From contig JAFWLP010000057.1 in assembly GCA_017511005.1 (NCBI GenBank), positions 1-64,000 on the forward strand: a stretch of 64,000 nucleotides of DNA, written 5' to 3'. Made by a program: the position numbers and the translations under genes. Every line of letters starts with the position of its first letter. Position 1 is the stretch's first letter. Source of the stretch: Clostridiales bacterium (GTDB taxonomy: Bacteria; Bacillota; Clostridia; Saccharofermentanales; Saccharofermentanaceae). The notes beneath the pieces are model-generated. The model was given only the letters and a program-made list of their open reading frames with translations. It searched no databases and was not told where the DNA came from. Below are positions 55,568 through 64,000 of this stretch, piece by piece.

Positions 55568-56338
55568 TCAGCCCTCTTTCATGGTCATTTCACAGGCAAA
55601 AACCTTGGTATCGATGTTCTTATAGCCGAACACGGTGACCTTGCTGCCGCTCTTTGAAATAAACAGTTCGACCTTCTCCCCCGCTTTTACCTCGCTGTTA
55701 TAGTTGATAACGATATCCTCGATCAGGGAAACATCGTAGCCGCATTTAAAGAGAGCATCGTAAGCCCATGCCGTATAGCGGGAATTATTGACATGTCTGT
55801 TGCGGTCCAGTTCATTATAATCCGCATATTTGATGATCACGGGTTTTTCGGTCTCCCCCGCAATGTCATTGCGTGAAGTGAAAACGATCTTCGGACACAG
55901 CTCACCGAAGGCAAACCTCGGATCCTGTATCACCGGCGGCGGAAGCTCCGGCCGTTTACTCGCGATTACCGGTCTGTGAGAGTTCCAGTCAGCAAGGATC
56001 CATGTTGAAGTTGCCTTGCCTATAAGCCTGTTATCGCTGCTGTATATCTCAAAATCACGTCCGTAATAGATCTTCTCGATGGTGTTTGCCCAGGTCCTGA
56101 TGCGGAATGTCTCATGCCATGTGGGAAGCTCCGTGAAATGAAGCCTCATCTTGAGGATGATCCAGCAGATGGAATTCTCCTTAAGGAACTCCGTGCCGTA
56201 ACCGATGGAATTTGAGCTCCTTTCAGCTGCTTCCTGAAGATCACCGATCAGCGAGGAACAGTATAATCTGTCACCTATACCGCATTCGGTTGCCTTGCAA
56301 TAGACTTCGACATCTGTATATTTACTGATTTCAGGCAT
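55568..56338 (-). CDS. acyl-ACP thioesterase
   Basis: 256 residues of the FatA/FatB-like family, with two hot-dog halves. YADYNELDRNRHVNNSRYTAWA carries the Asn/His motif (NxHVNN) of this family, and the N-terminal half contains VYCKATECGIGDRLYCSSLIGDLQEAAE. It releases free fatty acids from acyl-ACP. It overlaps the membrane protein gene by 8 bases. It could supply fatty acids to the synthetase at 6915 in another locus, but they are not linked. Confidence 0.85.
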   Translation of the reverse strand: MPEISKYTDVEVYCKATECGIGDRLYCSSLIGDLQEAAERSSNSIGYGTEFLKENSICWIILKMRLHFTELPTWHETFRIRTWANTIEKIYYGRDFEIYSSDNRLIGKATSTWILADWNSHRPVIASKRPELPPPVIQDPRFAFGELCPKIVFTSRNDIAGETEKPVIIKYADYNELDRNRHVNNSRYTAWAYDALFKCGYDVSLIEDIVINYNSEVKAGEKVELFISKSGSKVTVFGYKNIDTKVFACEMTMKEG

Positions 56339-56909
56339 TTTCCTGTTCCCTGTCCTTCACTTTTCGGGGCATCGACATGGGTATGGTTCCCCTGGGATTA
56401 TATCTCCTGAAGACCGGATACATCTCTTCCTTGTACATGAATACGATCATGACCTTTATTCCTTCTGTGGGAAGCAGCCAGTACCAGTAAGTATCCTCTA
56501 TATCAAAAGCTTTATAATCCGTCATCTTGATAATGATGCCGGCATTCTCTTTATCTGAATTGAACCTGTCAGAGGTAACAGGACCGATATATTCACAATC
56601 CTTCAGAGAGAAGCTGATGAGTTCATCACGCTTGTTGTCTCCGAGTATCACGGCACAGTCGACAAGATCATTGGAGATCTCGACCTCGTATTCCTTATGC
56701 TGACGCTTGATGAGTATGACCGTGCCTGCGACGATTCCGAAAGCAAGGACACCCGATATGAAATATAGGTTGTACCCGGTATAGATCGGAATAAGGAACG
56801 CGAAAAAAACCGCAATGATAGCAGTCGTGATCAGAAACGTATTAAAAATGACTTCAGTTAAGCCGTTCTTGCGCTTAACACTTGTCTCAACAAAACTGTC
56901 CTGTAGCAT
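56331..56909 (-). CDS. two-TM membrane protein of unknown function
   Basis: 192 residues. Two helices (about 20-43 and 47-68) and a beta-rich cytoplasmic domain with KEYEVEISNDLVDCAVILGD. I do not recognise the family with certainty; a PH-like or YcxB-like fold is a guess. It is the first gene of a two-gene operon with the acyl-ACP thioesterase. Confidence 0.6.
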   Translation of the reverse strand: MLQDSFVETSVKRKNGLTEVIFNTFLITTAIIAVFFAFLIPIYTGYNLYFISGVLAFGIVAGTVILIKRQHKEYEVEISNDLVDCAVILGDNKRDELISFSLKDCEYIGPVTSDRFNSDKENAGIIIKMTDYKAFDIEDTYWYWLLPTEGIKVMIVFMYKEEMYPVFRRYNPRGTIPMSMPRKVKDREQENA

Positions 56910-57162
56910 GATTTACCTCAAACAGAGTTCATTCTATCATAAGTCGGCCAAATAAAATATCCGGAGCAGGAATATACAACGAATGCCGTGTGTGCAGAAA
57001 AGTGTACCGATTTTTGCCGAAAAAGGTACGTTTGAGAGCAAAATCGCGGTTATATGCTCGCCGGTGTACCGTTTTCAAGCAAAAAAGGTACGATTTTTGC
57101 ACTGGTTCCTGCAGGCAGGTATTAATCTCTTCTACTGTTGATCTTCCAAGCTAACTACACAT
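56910..57162. other. gene-free interval between groEL and the thioesterase operon
   Basis: Together with the groEL terminator, this forms a gap of 324 bases without a gene. It holds two tandem GTACC/GGTAC hairpin repeats (listed separately) and the leader of the thioesterase operon near 56910-56960. I see no small ORF with an SD. Confidence 0.6.
57002..57092. repeat. tandem GTGTACCG ... GGTACG hairpin repeats
   Basis: Copy A spans 57002-57030 and copy B 57064-57092, at a 62-base period. In both, GTACC and GGTAC form a 5-bp stem that continues in a T-rich/A-rich pair (GATTTTTGCCGAAAAA; GTTTTCAAGCAAAAAA). A second GATTTTTGC follows copy B. A dispersed palindromic element family is the likeliest meaning; no function is visible. 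Confidence 0.5.
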
Positions 57163-57198
57163 AAAAAACGGGGCATCTCATAAAGTTGAGATACCCCG
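57163..57198 (-). terminator. groES-groEL terminator
   Basis: On the - strand CGGGGTATCTCA (57198-57187) pairs with TGAGATGCCCCG (57180-57169) over 12 bases, one of them GU, with a six-base loop, followed by a run of six T residues. It is a near-ideal intrinsic terminator. Confidence 0.93.
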
Positions 57199-57233
57199 CC
57201 GGTTGATCAGTTATTTGTTTTGCCGATCAGCTA

Positions 57234-58865
<1,632 letters not shown>

Positions 58866-58877
58866 TTATAATCTGAA

Positions 58878-59165
58878 TCAGTCTTCAACGATGGCAGCGA
58901 TGTCATCCTGACGAACGATAATGTATTCCTCACCATCGAGCTTAACGTTTGTTCCGGCATAATCACGGATGATGACCTTCTCGCCGACCTTAACTTCCAT
59001 CTTGATCTCATTGCCGTCAACTACTCCGCCGGGACCGACTGCGATGATCTCTGCGATCTGAGGCTTCTGCTGAGCACCGGAGGACAGGATAATGCCGCTC
59101 TTTGTTGTCTCTTCTGCCTGAAGTTTCTTTACTACCACCTTATCTGCTAAGGGCTTAATTGTCAT
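58878..59165 (-). CDS. groES: co-chaperonin GroES
   Basis: 95 residues from ATG 59165, with GGAGGTC at good spacing; an upstream in-frame codon at 59180 is inside the [27 protein letters not shown], the mobile loop, and the end [16 protein letters not shown] are typical. It is the lid of the GroEL cage. A CIRCE operator lies 32 bases upstream. Confidence 0.97.
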   Translation of the reverse strand: MTIKPLADKVVVKKLQAEETTKSGIILSSGAQQKPQIAEIIAVGPGGVVDGNEIKMEVKVGEKVIIRDYAGTNVKLDGEEYIIVRQDDIAAIVED

Positions 59166-59196
59166 AAAAAAGACCTCCAATACAATGAAATTGCGG

Positions 59197-59223
59197 TTAG
59201 CACTCTATTGTCACAAGTGCTAA
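59197..59223 (-). promoter_or_regulatory. CIRCE operator (HrcA site)
   Basis: TTAGCACTC, nine bases, then AAGTGCTAA: this is CIRCE (TTAGCACTC-N9-GAGTGCTAA) with a single change in the second arm. HrcA binding here represses groES-groEL in the absence of stress. It lies just downstream of the -10 element, as expected. Confidence 0.93.
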
Positions 59224-59232
59224 CCACAACAA

Positions 59233-59261
59233 AATATAATTCTTAATACCGATACTGTCAA
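59233..59261 (-). promoter_or_regulatory. groES-groEL sigma-A promoter
   Basis: On the - strand TTGACA (59261-59256) and TATATT (59238-59233) with a 17-base spacer form a strong promoter. CIRCE begins 9 bases after the -10. Confidence 0.9.
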
Positions 59262-59328
59262 TACGAAAATCAAAAAAAGTCAAAAACGTCTTCTGCCTTT
59301 TCCGGACAGATCAACAGCCTTCCTGAGA

Positions 59329-60351
59329 TCAGTCTTTCAGACCCTCAGGATTCATTGTCTGCCACTTCCAACAGGACGAGCACATATCGTCGATCCCGTA
59401 TTCAGCCTTAAAGCCGAGTACCTTCTCAGCTTTATCGGTTGAGGCATAACTTACGGCAATGTCACCGGGTCTTCTTGGCCCGAATACATGCTTTATCTCA
59501 TGTCCGCAGGCTTTCTCAAAAGCAGTCACGGCTTCCATGACAGACGTGCCTTTTCCGGTGCCGAGGTTGAACAGACTGACTGAATCCTCTGTTTTGCCGA
59601 GATATTCGATGGCTTTAACATGACCTTTGGCAAGATCTGCGACATGAATGTAATCACGGACGCATGTTCCGTCTGGCGTATTGTAATCATTGCCGAAAAC
59701 CGTAAGGCATTCAAGTGTTCCGCCCGCAACCTTGGAAATATACGGGAACAGATTGTTGGGTATCCCTCTGGGATCCTCACCTATAAGACCGCTCTCATGA
59801 GCGCCTACCGGATTGAAATATCTTAACAGGCATATCTTTTTCGAAGGCTCGGATCTTGCATAATCCCTTAATACCTGTTCGATCATCCACTTGGTCCAGC
59901 CGTAAGGATTGGTACATATGCCGAGAGGACTTTCCTCGGTAAAAGGAACATCTTCACTCTCACCGTATACTGTTGCGGATGAACTGAAAACGAGATTGTT
60001 TACTCCGAATTCCGTCATGAGCCTGCATACGTTGATCATGCTTCCGATATTATTTGAATAGTATTCAAGCGGAATCTTTACGGACTCGCCGACTGCTTTG
60101 AGGCCGGCGAAATGAATGATACTGTCGATGTCATTCTCTTGGAATACGGTTCTCAGCGCATCGATGTCACAGCAATCGACATTATAGAATCTGAATCTTT
60201 TGCCGGTTATCTTCTCGAGACGGTTCTGAACTTCCATCTTGCTGTTGGAAAGATTGTCCGCAATTATCACGTCATAATTATTTTCGAATAAGGAAATAAC
60301 GGTATGGGAACCTATATAGCCGTTACCGCCTGTAACAAGTACTGTAGGCAT
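59329..60351 (-). CDS. galE: UDP-glucose 4-epimerase
   Basis: 340 residues from ATG 60351, with GGAGA as SD. VLVTGGNGYIGSHTV is the NAD motif, and the catalytic YGWTKWMIEQ has YxxxK. VGAHESGLIGEDPRGIPNNLFPYI is typical of GalE. It interconverts UDP-glucose and UDP-galactose, for surface glycans and galactose use. It is a single gene between groES and the two-component genes. Confidence 0.95.
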   Translation of the reverse strand: MPTVLVTGGNGYIGSHTVISLFENNYDVIIADNLSNSKMEVQNRLEKITGKRFRFYNVDCCDIDALRTVFQENDIDSIIHFAGLKAVGESVKIPLEYYSNNIGSMINVCRLMTEFGVNNLVFSSSATVYGESEDVPFTEESPLGICTNPYGWTKWMIEQVLRDYARSEPSKKICLLRYFNPVGAHESGLIGEDPRGIPNNLFPYISKVAGGTLECLTVFGNDYNTPDGTCVRDYIHVADLAKGHVKAIEYLGKTEDSVSLFNLGTGKGTSVMEAVTAFEKACGHEIKHVFGPRRPGDIAVSYASTDKAEKVLGFKAEYGIDDMCSSCWKWQTMNPEGLKD

Positions 60352-60514
60352 AAAATCTCCTTTGACAAGTGTAATAAACTGATTTAACCACAAAAGATTT
60401 CCGAATAGAACTAAATAAAACTAATTCCGCATATTTGCACCATTTTAAAATGCCCTGATTTTTCTTTTCATATAAAATAAATACGTAATGCCTAAAATCT
60501 ATTTGGAGACAACA

Positions 60515-61252
60515 ATGAATAAACTTATCTACATAGCTGATGATGACGACAATATAAGAAACTTACTTAAGACATTCCTAGAGCGTGAAGGCTTTCATGT
60601 TACAGGATTTTCAACGGGAGACAAACTTTTCGAATCATTCTCGAATTCGCCGGCAGACCTCATAATCCTTGATGTCATGATGCCCGGACACGACGGTTTC
60701 TTTATCCTCAAGGAGATCAGAAAAACTTCCAATGTTCCGATCATCATGCTCACGGCAAAAGACAGTGATGCCGATTATATCCAGGGTCTTGATATGGGAA
60801 GCGATGACTATTTCACAAAGCCCTTCTCCCCCGTCAAGCTCGTCTCAAAGGTTAAGTCGATCCTTAAGAGACAGGAAGAGATCACAGGCAAGACCGGTGA
60901 TAAGCCGGATAATGATGCAGTTTACGAATTTGCAGATATAGTAATTAACAGAAAGACCAAAGAGACTACTATGCAGGGCAAGCCTTTGCCGCTAACGCCC
61001 AATGAGTATCAGCTCCTGACCTATCTCATCTCCAACCGCGACAGAGCCGTATCCAGAGCTGAGCTTCTCGACAAGATCTGGGGTTATGAGACTCAGGTCG
61101 AGACGAGAGTCGCAGATGACACAGTCAAAAGATTGAGGAAGAAAATCAGCAAATCAGATGCTAAAATATCTACTATCTGGGGTTACGGCTTCAGACTGGT
61201 AAACAGAGCCGATGAATCTGATGATGACGATGACGGAGACAATCAAGACTGA
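60515..61252 (+). CDS. OmpR-family response regulator
   Basis: 245 residues from ATG 60515 after TTTGGAGA; an ATG at 60488 lacks an SD. The receiver has acidic residues IADDDDNIR, the phospho-acceptor Asp53 in LIILDVMMPG, Thr80 and Lys102. The C-terminal winged helix binds DNA (TPNEYQLLTYLISN, WGYGFRLV). It pairs with the kinase that starts in its stop codon. Its target genes are not shown. Confidence 0.93.
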   Translation: MNKLIYIADDDDNIRNLLKTFLEREGFHVTGFSTGDKLFESFSNSPADLIILDVMMPGHDGFFILKEIRKTSNVPIIMLTAKDSDADYIQGLDMGSDDYFTKPFSPVKLVSKVKSILKRQEEITGKTGDKPDNDAVYEFADIVINRKTKETTMQGKPLPLTPNEYQLLTYLISNRDRAVSRAELLDKIWGYETQVETRVADDTVKRLRKKISKSDAKISTIWGYGFRLVNRADESDDDDDGDNQD

Positions 61253-62877
61253 TGAGTGACAAACCGGATCAGGCACGGTTAAAAACAAAAAAGCCTTCGA
61301 GAAACAAATCAGCAATCAGAATTCCCATCTCACTGCACTTCTACGCGGTTGAGATCGTGGTTATCATTCTGGTTGTTTTTATTATCAACTTCTACATCCA
61401 GTCGATCGTAAAGAAATACATTGCCAATGAGTGTAATGCGCGTCTCGACATAGCCGTAAACTCAACCCAGAACTTCGCAGATGCCTTTACTTCACAGGTT
61501 AAGGATTCCGATGAGATCAACGAGGAAAACATCAGGGCCTATCTCACGAACACCATCGTAACTTCCGCAGACCTCTCTAATCAGGCCAGCATTGCTCTTT
61601 ATACTTATAACGAGAGAAACGGTTTCCACATCGTTCTCTGGCCTACCGCTTATTATTCGACATCTTATGCTAACAGCGCCAACAAAGTTATCGAACAGGT
61701 TATCGAGAAAGAGGGTTACAAAACTCTCAACAAGACACAGACCGTCGACATCGACGGGAACACGATATATTACAGGACGCTGAAATTCGAGCTCGTCACG
61801 ACCGTAGTTGATGAGAATGCCGACGGTTCGACCAACAGCAATCCGGAGAGCAATATCGATCTCGGAAATTATTATCTGTGCATATACATCAACTCAAGGT
61901 CTTACTATTCATTCATGGCTTCCATGACCCTTGCCCTGGTACAGGCCGCATTGCTCGCCATAGTCATCGCGGGAATCCTCAGTATCATGATGACTTACCC
62001 GCTCATCTTCTCTACCCAGAAGCTTTCAAGATTCGCAAAGCGGATCGCCAAGGGTGATCTTAAGCCCGTAAGAGGCCATATCGTCAGTAAGGAGCTGTCC
62101 GAGCTCGGTGACGTAATGAATCAGATGGCATATAAGCTCGGGGAATCGGACATCGAGCAGAAAACCTTTTTCCAGAATGCGTCACACGAACTGAGAACGC
62201 CTCTCATGTCGATCCAGGGATATGCGGAAGGTCTTAAATACGGTGTGTTTGAAACCGATGAGGACAGAGAGAATGCCATCGACGTCATAATCGACGAGAC
62301 AGGAAGACTCTCGGGATTAGTTGAGAATCTCCTTTCAATATCCAAGATGGACATGAGCAGGAGCGGCAATTATGAAGTCAAAAAACAGAATATCAACGTC
62401 ACGAGGATATGCGATACCATAATCGACCGTGTAAGAGGCAATTTCATACATGAAGATAAAGAGATCATCAATGACTTCAACGTAAAGGGCCTTTACATCT
62501 ACGGCAATGAGAACGATCTTATCAGGTGCCTCGAAAACATCTTCTCCAACTGTCTGAGATACTGCAAGACTGCGGTTACGTTCAAATGCAGGAGCGATGA
62601 GACACATACAAAAGTATTATTCGAGATATCCGATGACGGACCAGGCATTGCGCCTGAAGTCAGTGAACACTTATTCGAGCGTTTTTCGAAAGGTTCTGAC
62701 GGTAAACACGGTATAGGCCTTGCCCTCGCCAAAGCAATAGCCGAAGAGCATGACGGTTCGATAAGAGCCTATAACAAAGACAGCGGCGGAGCTTGTTTTG
62801 AGATCAGCATTCCCGCCGTGCGCAAAAAAGAGCAGCTGACAAAGATCAACAATGACAGCACAGAACTGAATCTTTGA
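61252..62877 (+). CDS. membrane sensor histidine kinase
   Basis: 541 residues, with a 1-base overlap (TGATG) on the regulator. TM1 about 31-51, an extracellular sensor of about 170 residues (51-220) with no recognised fold, TM2 about 221-252, HAMP about 253-300, and HisKA with His312 in NASHELRTPLMSIQGYAEGL. The ATPase has NCLRYCKT, DDGPGIAP and GIGLALAKAIAEEHDG. It phosphorylates the regulator in response to an external signal that cannot be guessed. Confidence 0.93.
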   Translation: MSDKPDQARLKTKKPSRNKSAIRIPISLHFYAVEIVVIILVVFIINFYIQSIVKKYIANECNARLDIAVNSTQNFADAFTSQVKDSDEINEENIRAYLTNTIVTSADLSNQASIALYTYNERNGFHIVLWPTAYYSTSYANSANKVIEQVIEKEGYKTLNKTQTVDIDGNTIYYRTLKFELVTTVVDENADGSTNSNPESNIDLGNYYLCIYINSRSYYSFMASMTLALVQAALLAIVIAGILSIMMTYPLIFSTQKLSRFAKRIAKGDLKPVRGHIVSKELSELGDVMNQMAYKLGESDIEQKTFFQNASHELRTPLMSIQGYAEGLKYGVFETDEDRENAIDVIIDETGRLSGLVENLLSISKMDMSRSGNYEVKKQNINVTRICDTIIDRVRGNFIHEDKEIINDFNVKGLYIYGNENDLIRCLENIFSNCLRYCKTAVTFKCRSDETHTKVLFEISDDGPGIAPEVSEHLFERFSKGSDGKHGIGLALAKAIAEEHDGSIRAYNKDSGGACFEISIPAVRKKEQLTKINNDSTELNL

Positions 62878-62890
62878 TGATAAGAACGGA

Positions 62891-63913
62891 TTATCTGAGA
62901 TTCATGTACCTTACCGCATTGAAAAATGCAGGTTTTCCATCGAATCTGGCAGCCGTATCCTGAAGGAACTGTGTCCTCGCCATGTTTATCCTCATGTAAG
63001 TGTTCTGAAGAGAAAGCAGCGAATTGACGGCGTTGTTGATCGTAACGCACCTTCCCGAGATTATCAGTGACTGTATCTTAAAAAGTATCCGGGGATCAGT
63101 GAATTCAGGCGGCAAAACACAGTTGGAGAAACCGTTATACAGAAGATTGAGTTCCGTCGAGAGTTCACCGAGTCTTACATATAATGCCTCTGTTTTCTTC
63201 TTGTTGTGTATCTTCTTCAAAACAAACAATACGACAAGGCCTGCCCCGAAAAGGACTAAGACTCCGGCAATGACCGCATTGGTGATGATGCTGTCCTGTG
63301 AATTGGAAGTAACGGCCGAATAAACGAAGATCATACCAAACAGGCTGACGAGAATGCCCCATACAAGAGGAGCCACACTCTGCCTTGAATATCTGGCGAT
63401 ATCGGTCTTGCACTGCTCATATTCCTGATAAAGATCGACCTTAGGCGAGAAATGATTGATCATACGCGCGCATTCATTCAGGTTCTTCTCCCTTTCAGCT
63501 TCTATGTACTGATAATTAGCAGGCTGCGCAGGATATCCGTACCCCTGCATGCCGGGCTGGTTGTTATAGACCGGCTGCTGGAATCCGGGTTGCTGATACA
63601 TAGGCTGTGAATTATATGGCTGCGCAACGGGCTGCTGATACATAGGCTGGGCATAAGGCTGTGCCAGCGGCTGCTGAAAAGCCGGTGCACCGTTCTGTTG
63701 GGAAGCTGCAGCCTGAGCCTGCGGCTCTGCTGCCTGCTTTACAGGCATTTGAGGCTGTACATTCTGCATCGGCTGCATTGGCTGCACGGGCTGAACAGGC
63801 TGCTGGAAAACAGGCTGCGCCGCATTCTGTGCCTCTATCTGATGCGGCTGGATATCCGGTGTCGCAGGATCACTTGAACCGGTAAGCTGCCAATTATCAT
63901 CAAAATCACTCAT
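62891..63913 (-). CDS. Gln/Pro-rich protein with two membrane helices
   Basis: 340 residues. The first 135 are low in complexity, rich in Gln, Pro, Met, Tyr and Ala, with repeats such as QPMYQQP and QPVQPMQP. Residues about 175-200 and 210-235 are membrane helices, followed by a helical C-terminal part. It lacks a signal peptide, so the N-terminal tail is probably cytosolic. AGGAGAAGATAC leads to ATG 63913. It is convergent with the kinase (13 bases). No known function. Confidence 0.7.
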   Translation of the reverse strand: MSDFDDNWQLTGSSDPATPDIQPHQIEAQNAAQPVFQQPVQPVQPMQPMQNVQPQMPVKQAAEPQAQAAASQQNGAPAFQQPLAQPYAQPMYQQPVAQPYNSQPMYQQPGFQQPVYNNQPGMQGYGYPAQPANYQYIEAEREKNLNECARMINHFSPKVDLYQEYEQCKTDIARYSRQSVAPLVWGILVSLFGMIFVYSAVTSNSQDSIITNAVIAGVLVLFGAGLVVLFVLKKIHNKKKTEALYVRLGELSTELNLLYNGFSNCVLPPEFTDPRILFKIQSLIISGRCVTINNAVNSLLSLQNTYMRINMARTQFLQDTAARFDGKPAFFNAVRYMNLR

Positions 63914-63946
63914 GTATCTTCTCCTATCCCATAAATGCTAAAGACA

Positions 63947-63975
63947 ATTTTATTACTTTTTCAACGTTATTCCAA
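63947..63975 (-). promoter_or_regulatory. candidate promoter of the Gln/Pro-rich protein gene
   Basis: On the - strand TTGGAA (63975-63970) and TAAAAT (63952-63947) are separated by 17 bases, about 34 bases before the ATG. This is a reasonable sigma-A promoter with one or two deviations in each hexamer. Confidence 0.5.
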
Positions 63976-64000
63976 TAAGCGAAAATAATAGAGGGCTACT

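Overview
The window looks like a chromosomal stretch of an anaerobic, low-to-mid GC member of the Bacillota, most likely class Clostridia. The evidence is a PyrR-led pyr operon with a pyrK/class 1B pyrD pair, a CIRCE-controlled groES-groEL operon, ZapA, a single-chain PurL, an UPF0210-ACT pair, strong GGAGG ribosome binding sites, and gene-dense strand blocks with many ATGA or TAATG overlaps. The exact genus cannot be read from the sequence. There are no rRNA or tRNA genes, no CRISPR array, no insertion sequence and no phage genes.

Layout. The + strand from 1 to 21080 holds the end of an alpha/beta hydrolase, then a leader with a PyrR-binding motif, then pyrR-pyrB-pyrC-pyrF-pyrK-pyrD-pyrE plus a tightly coupled acyl-CoA synthetase. 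It continues with tldD-tldE, an O-acetylhomoserine sulfhydrylase, and a seven-gene run (12941-21080) that begins with a membrane SpoIIE/RsbU-type phosphatase and continues with genes that look like a cell-surface glycan locus. The - strand from 35533 down to 21242 carries a class IV aminotransferase, htpG, purL, ksgA, zapA, a U32 peptidase, dut, a catalytically degenerate hydrolase, tsaD, smpB and vanZ-like genes. A + strand island, argG-GNAT-argH (35780-38920), makes arginine and is preceded by a promoter and a probable ArgR operator.

The - strand from 60351 down to 38925 carries galE, groES-groEL, a small membrane protein with an acyl-ACP thioesterase, and a Gld-type ABC transporter set (ATPase, permease, GldG-like, DUF4340, DUF5711-like, CYTH). 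It then carries two FAD-dependent oxidoreductases, an ACT protein with its UPF0210 partner, a membrane protein, a GH13 enzyme, a GH27 alpha-galactosidase with an inserted carbohydrate-binding-like domain, a small SLH-like protein and a second membrane-anchored hydrolase. The window ends with a two-component system on + and a Gln/Pro-rich two-TM protein on -.

The parts most worth a second look are the phosphatase plus glycan cluster, the GH27/SLH-like/hydrolase operon (including a non-AUG start for GH27), the pseudo-hydrolase beside tsaD, the divergent PyrE, the pyr leader, the ArgR box, and two families of short intergenic repeats. No wholly new system can be demonstrated from sequence alone; the glycan cluster is the best candidate for an undescribed pathway.
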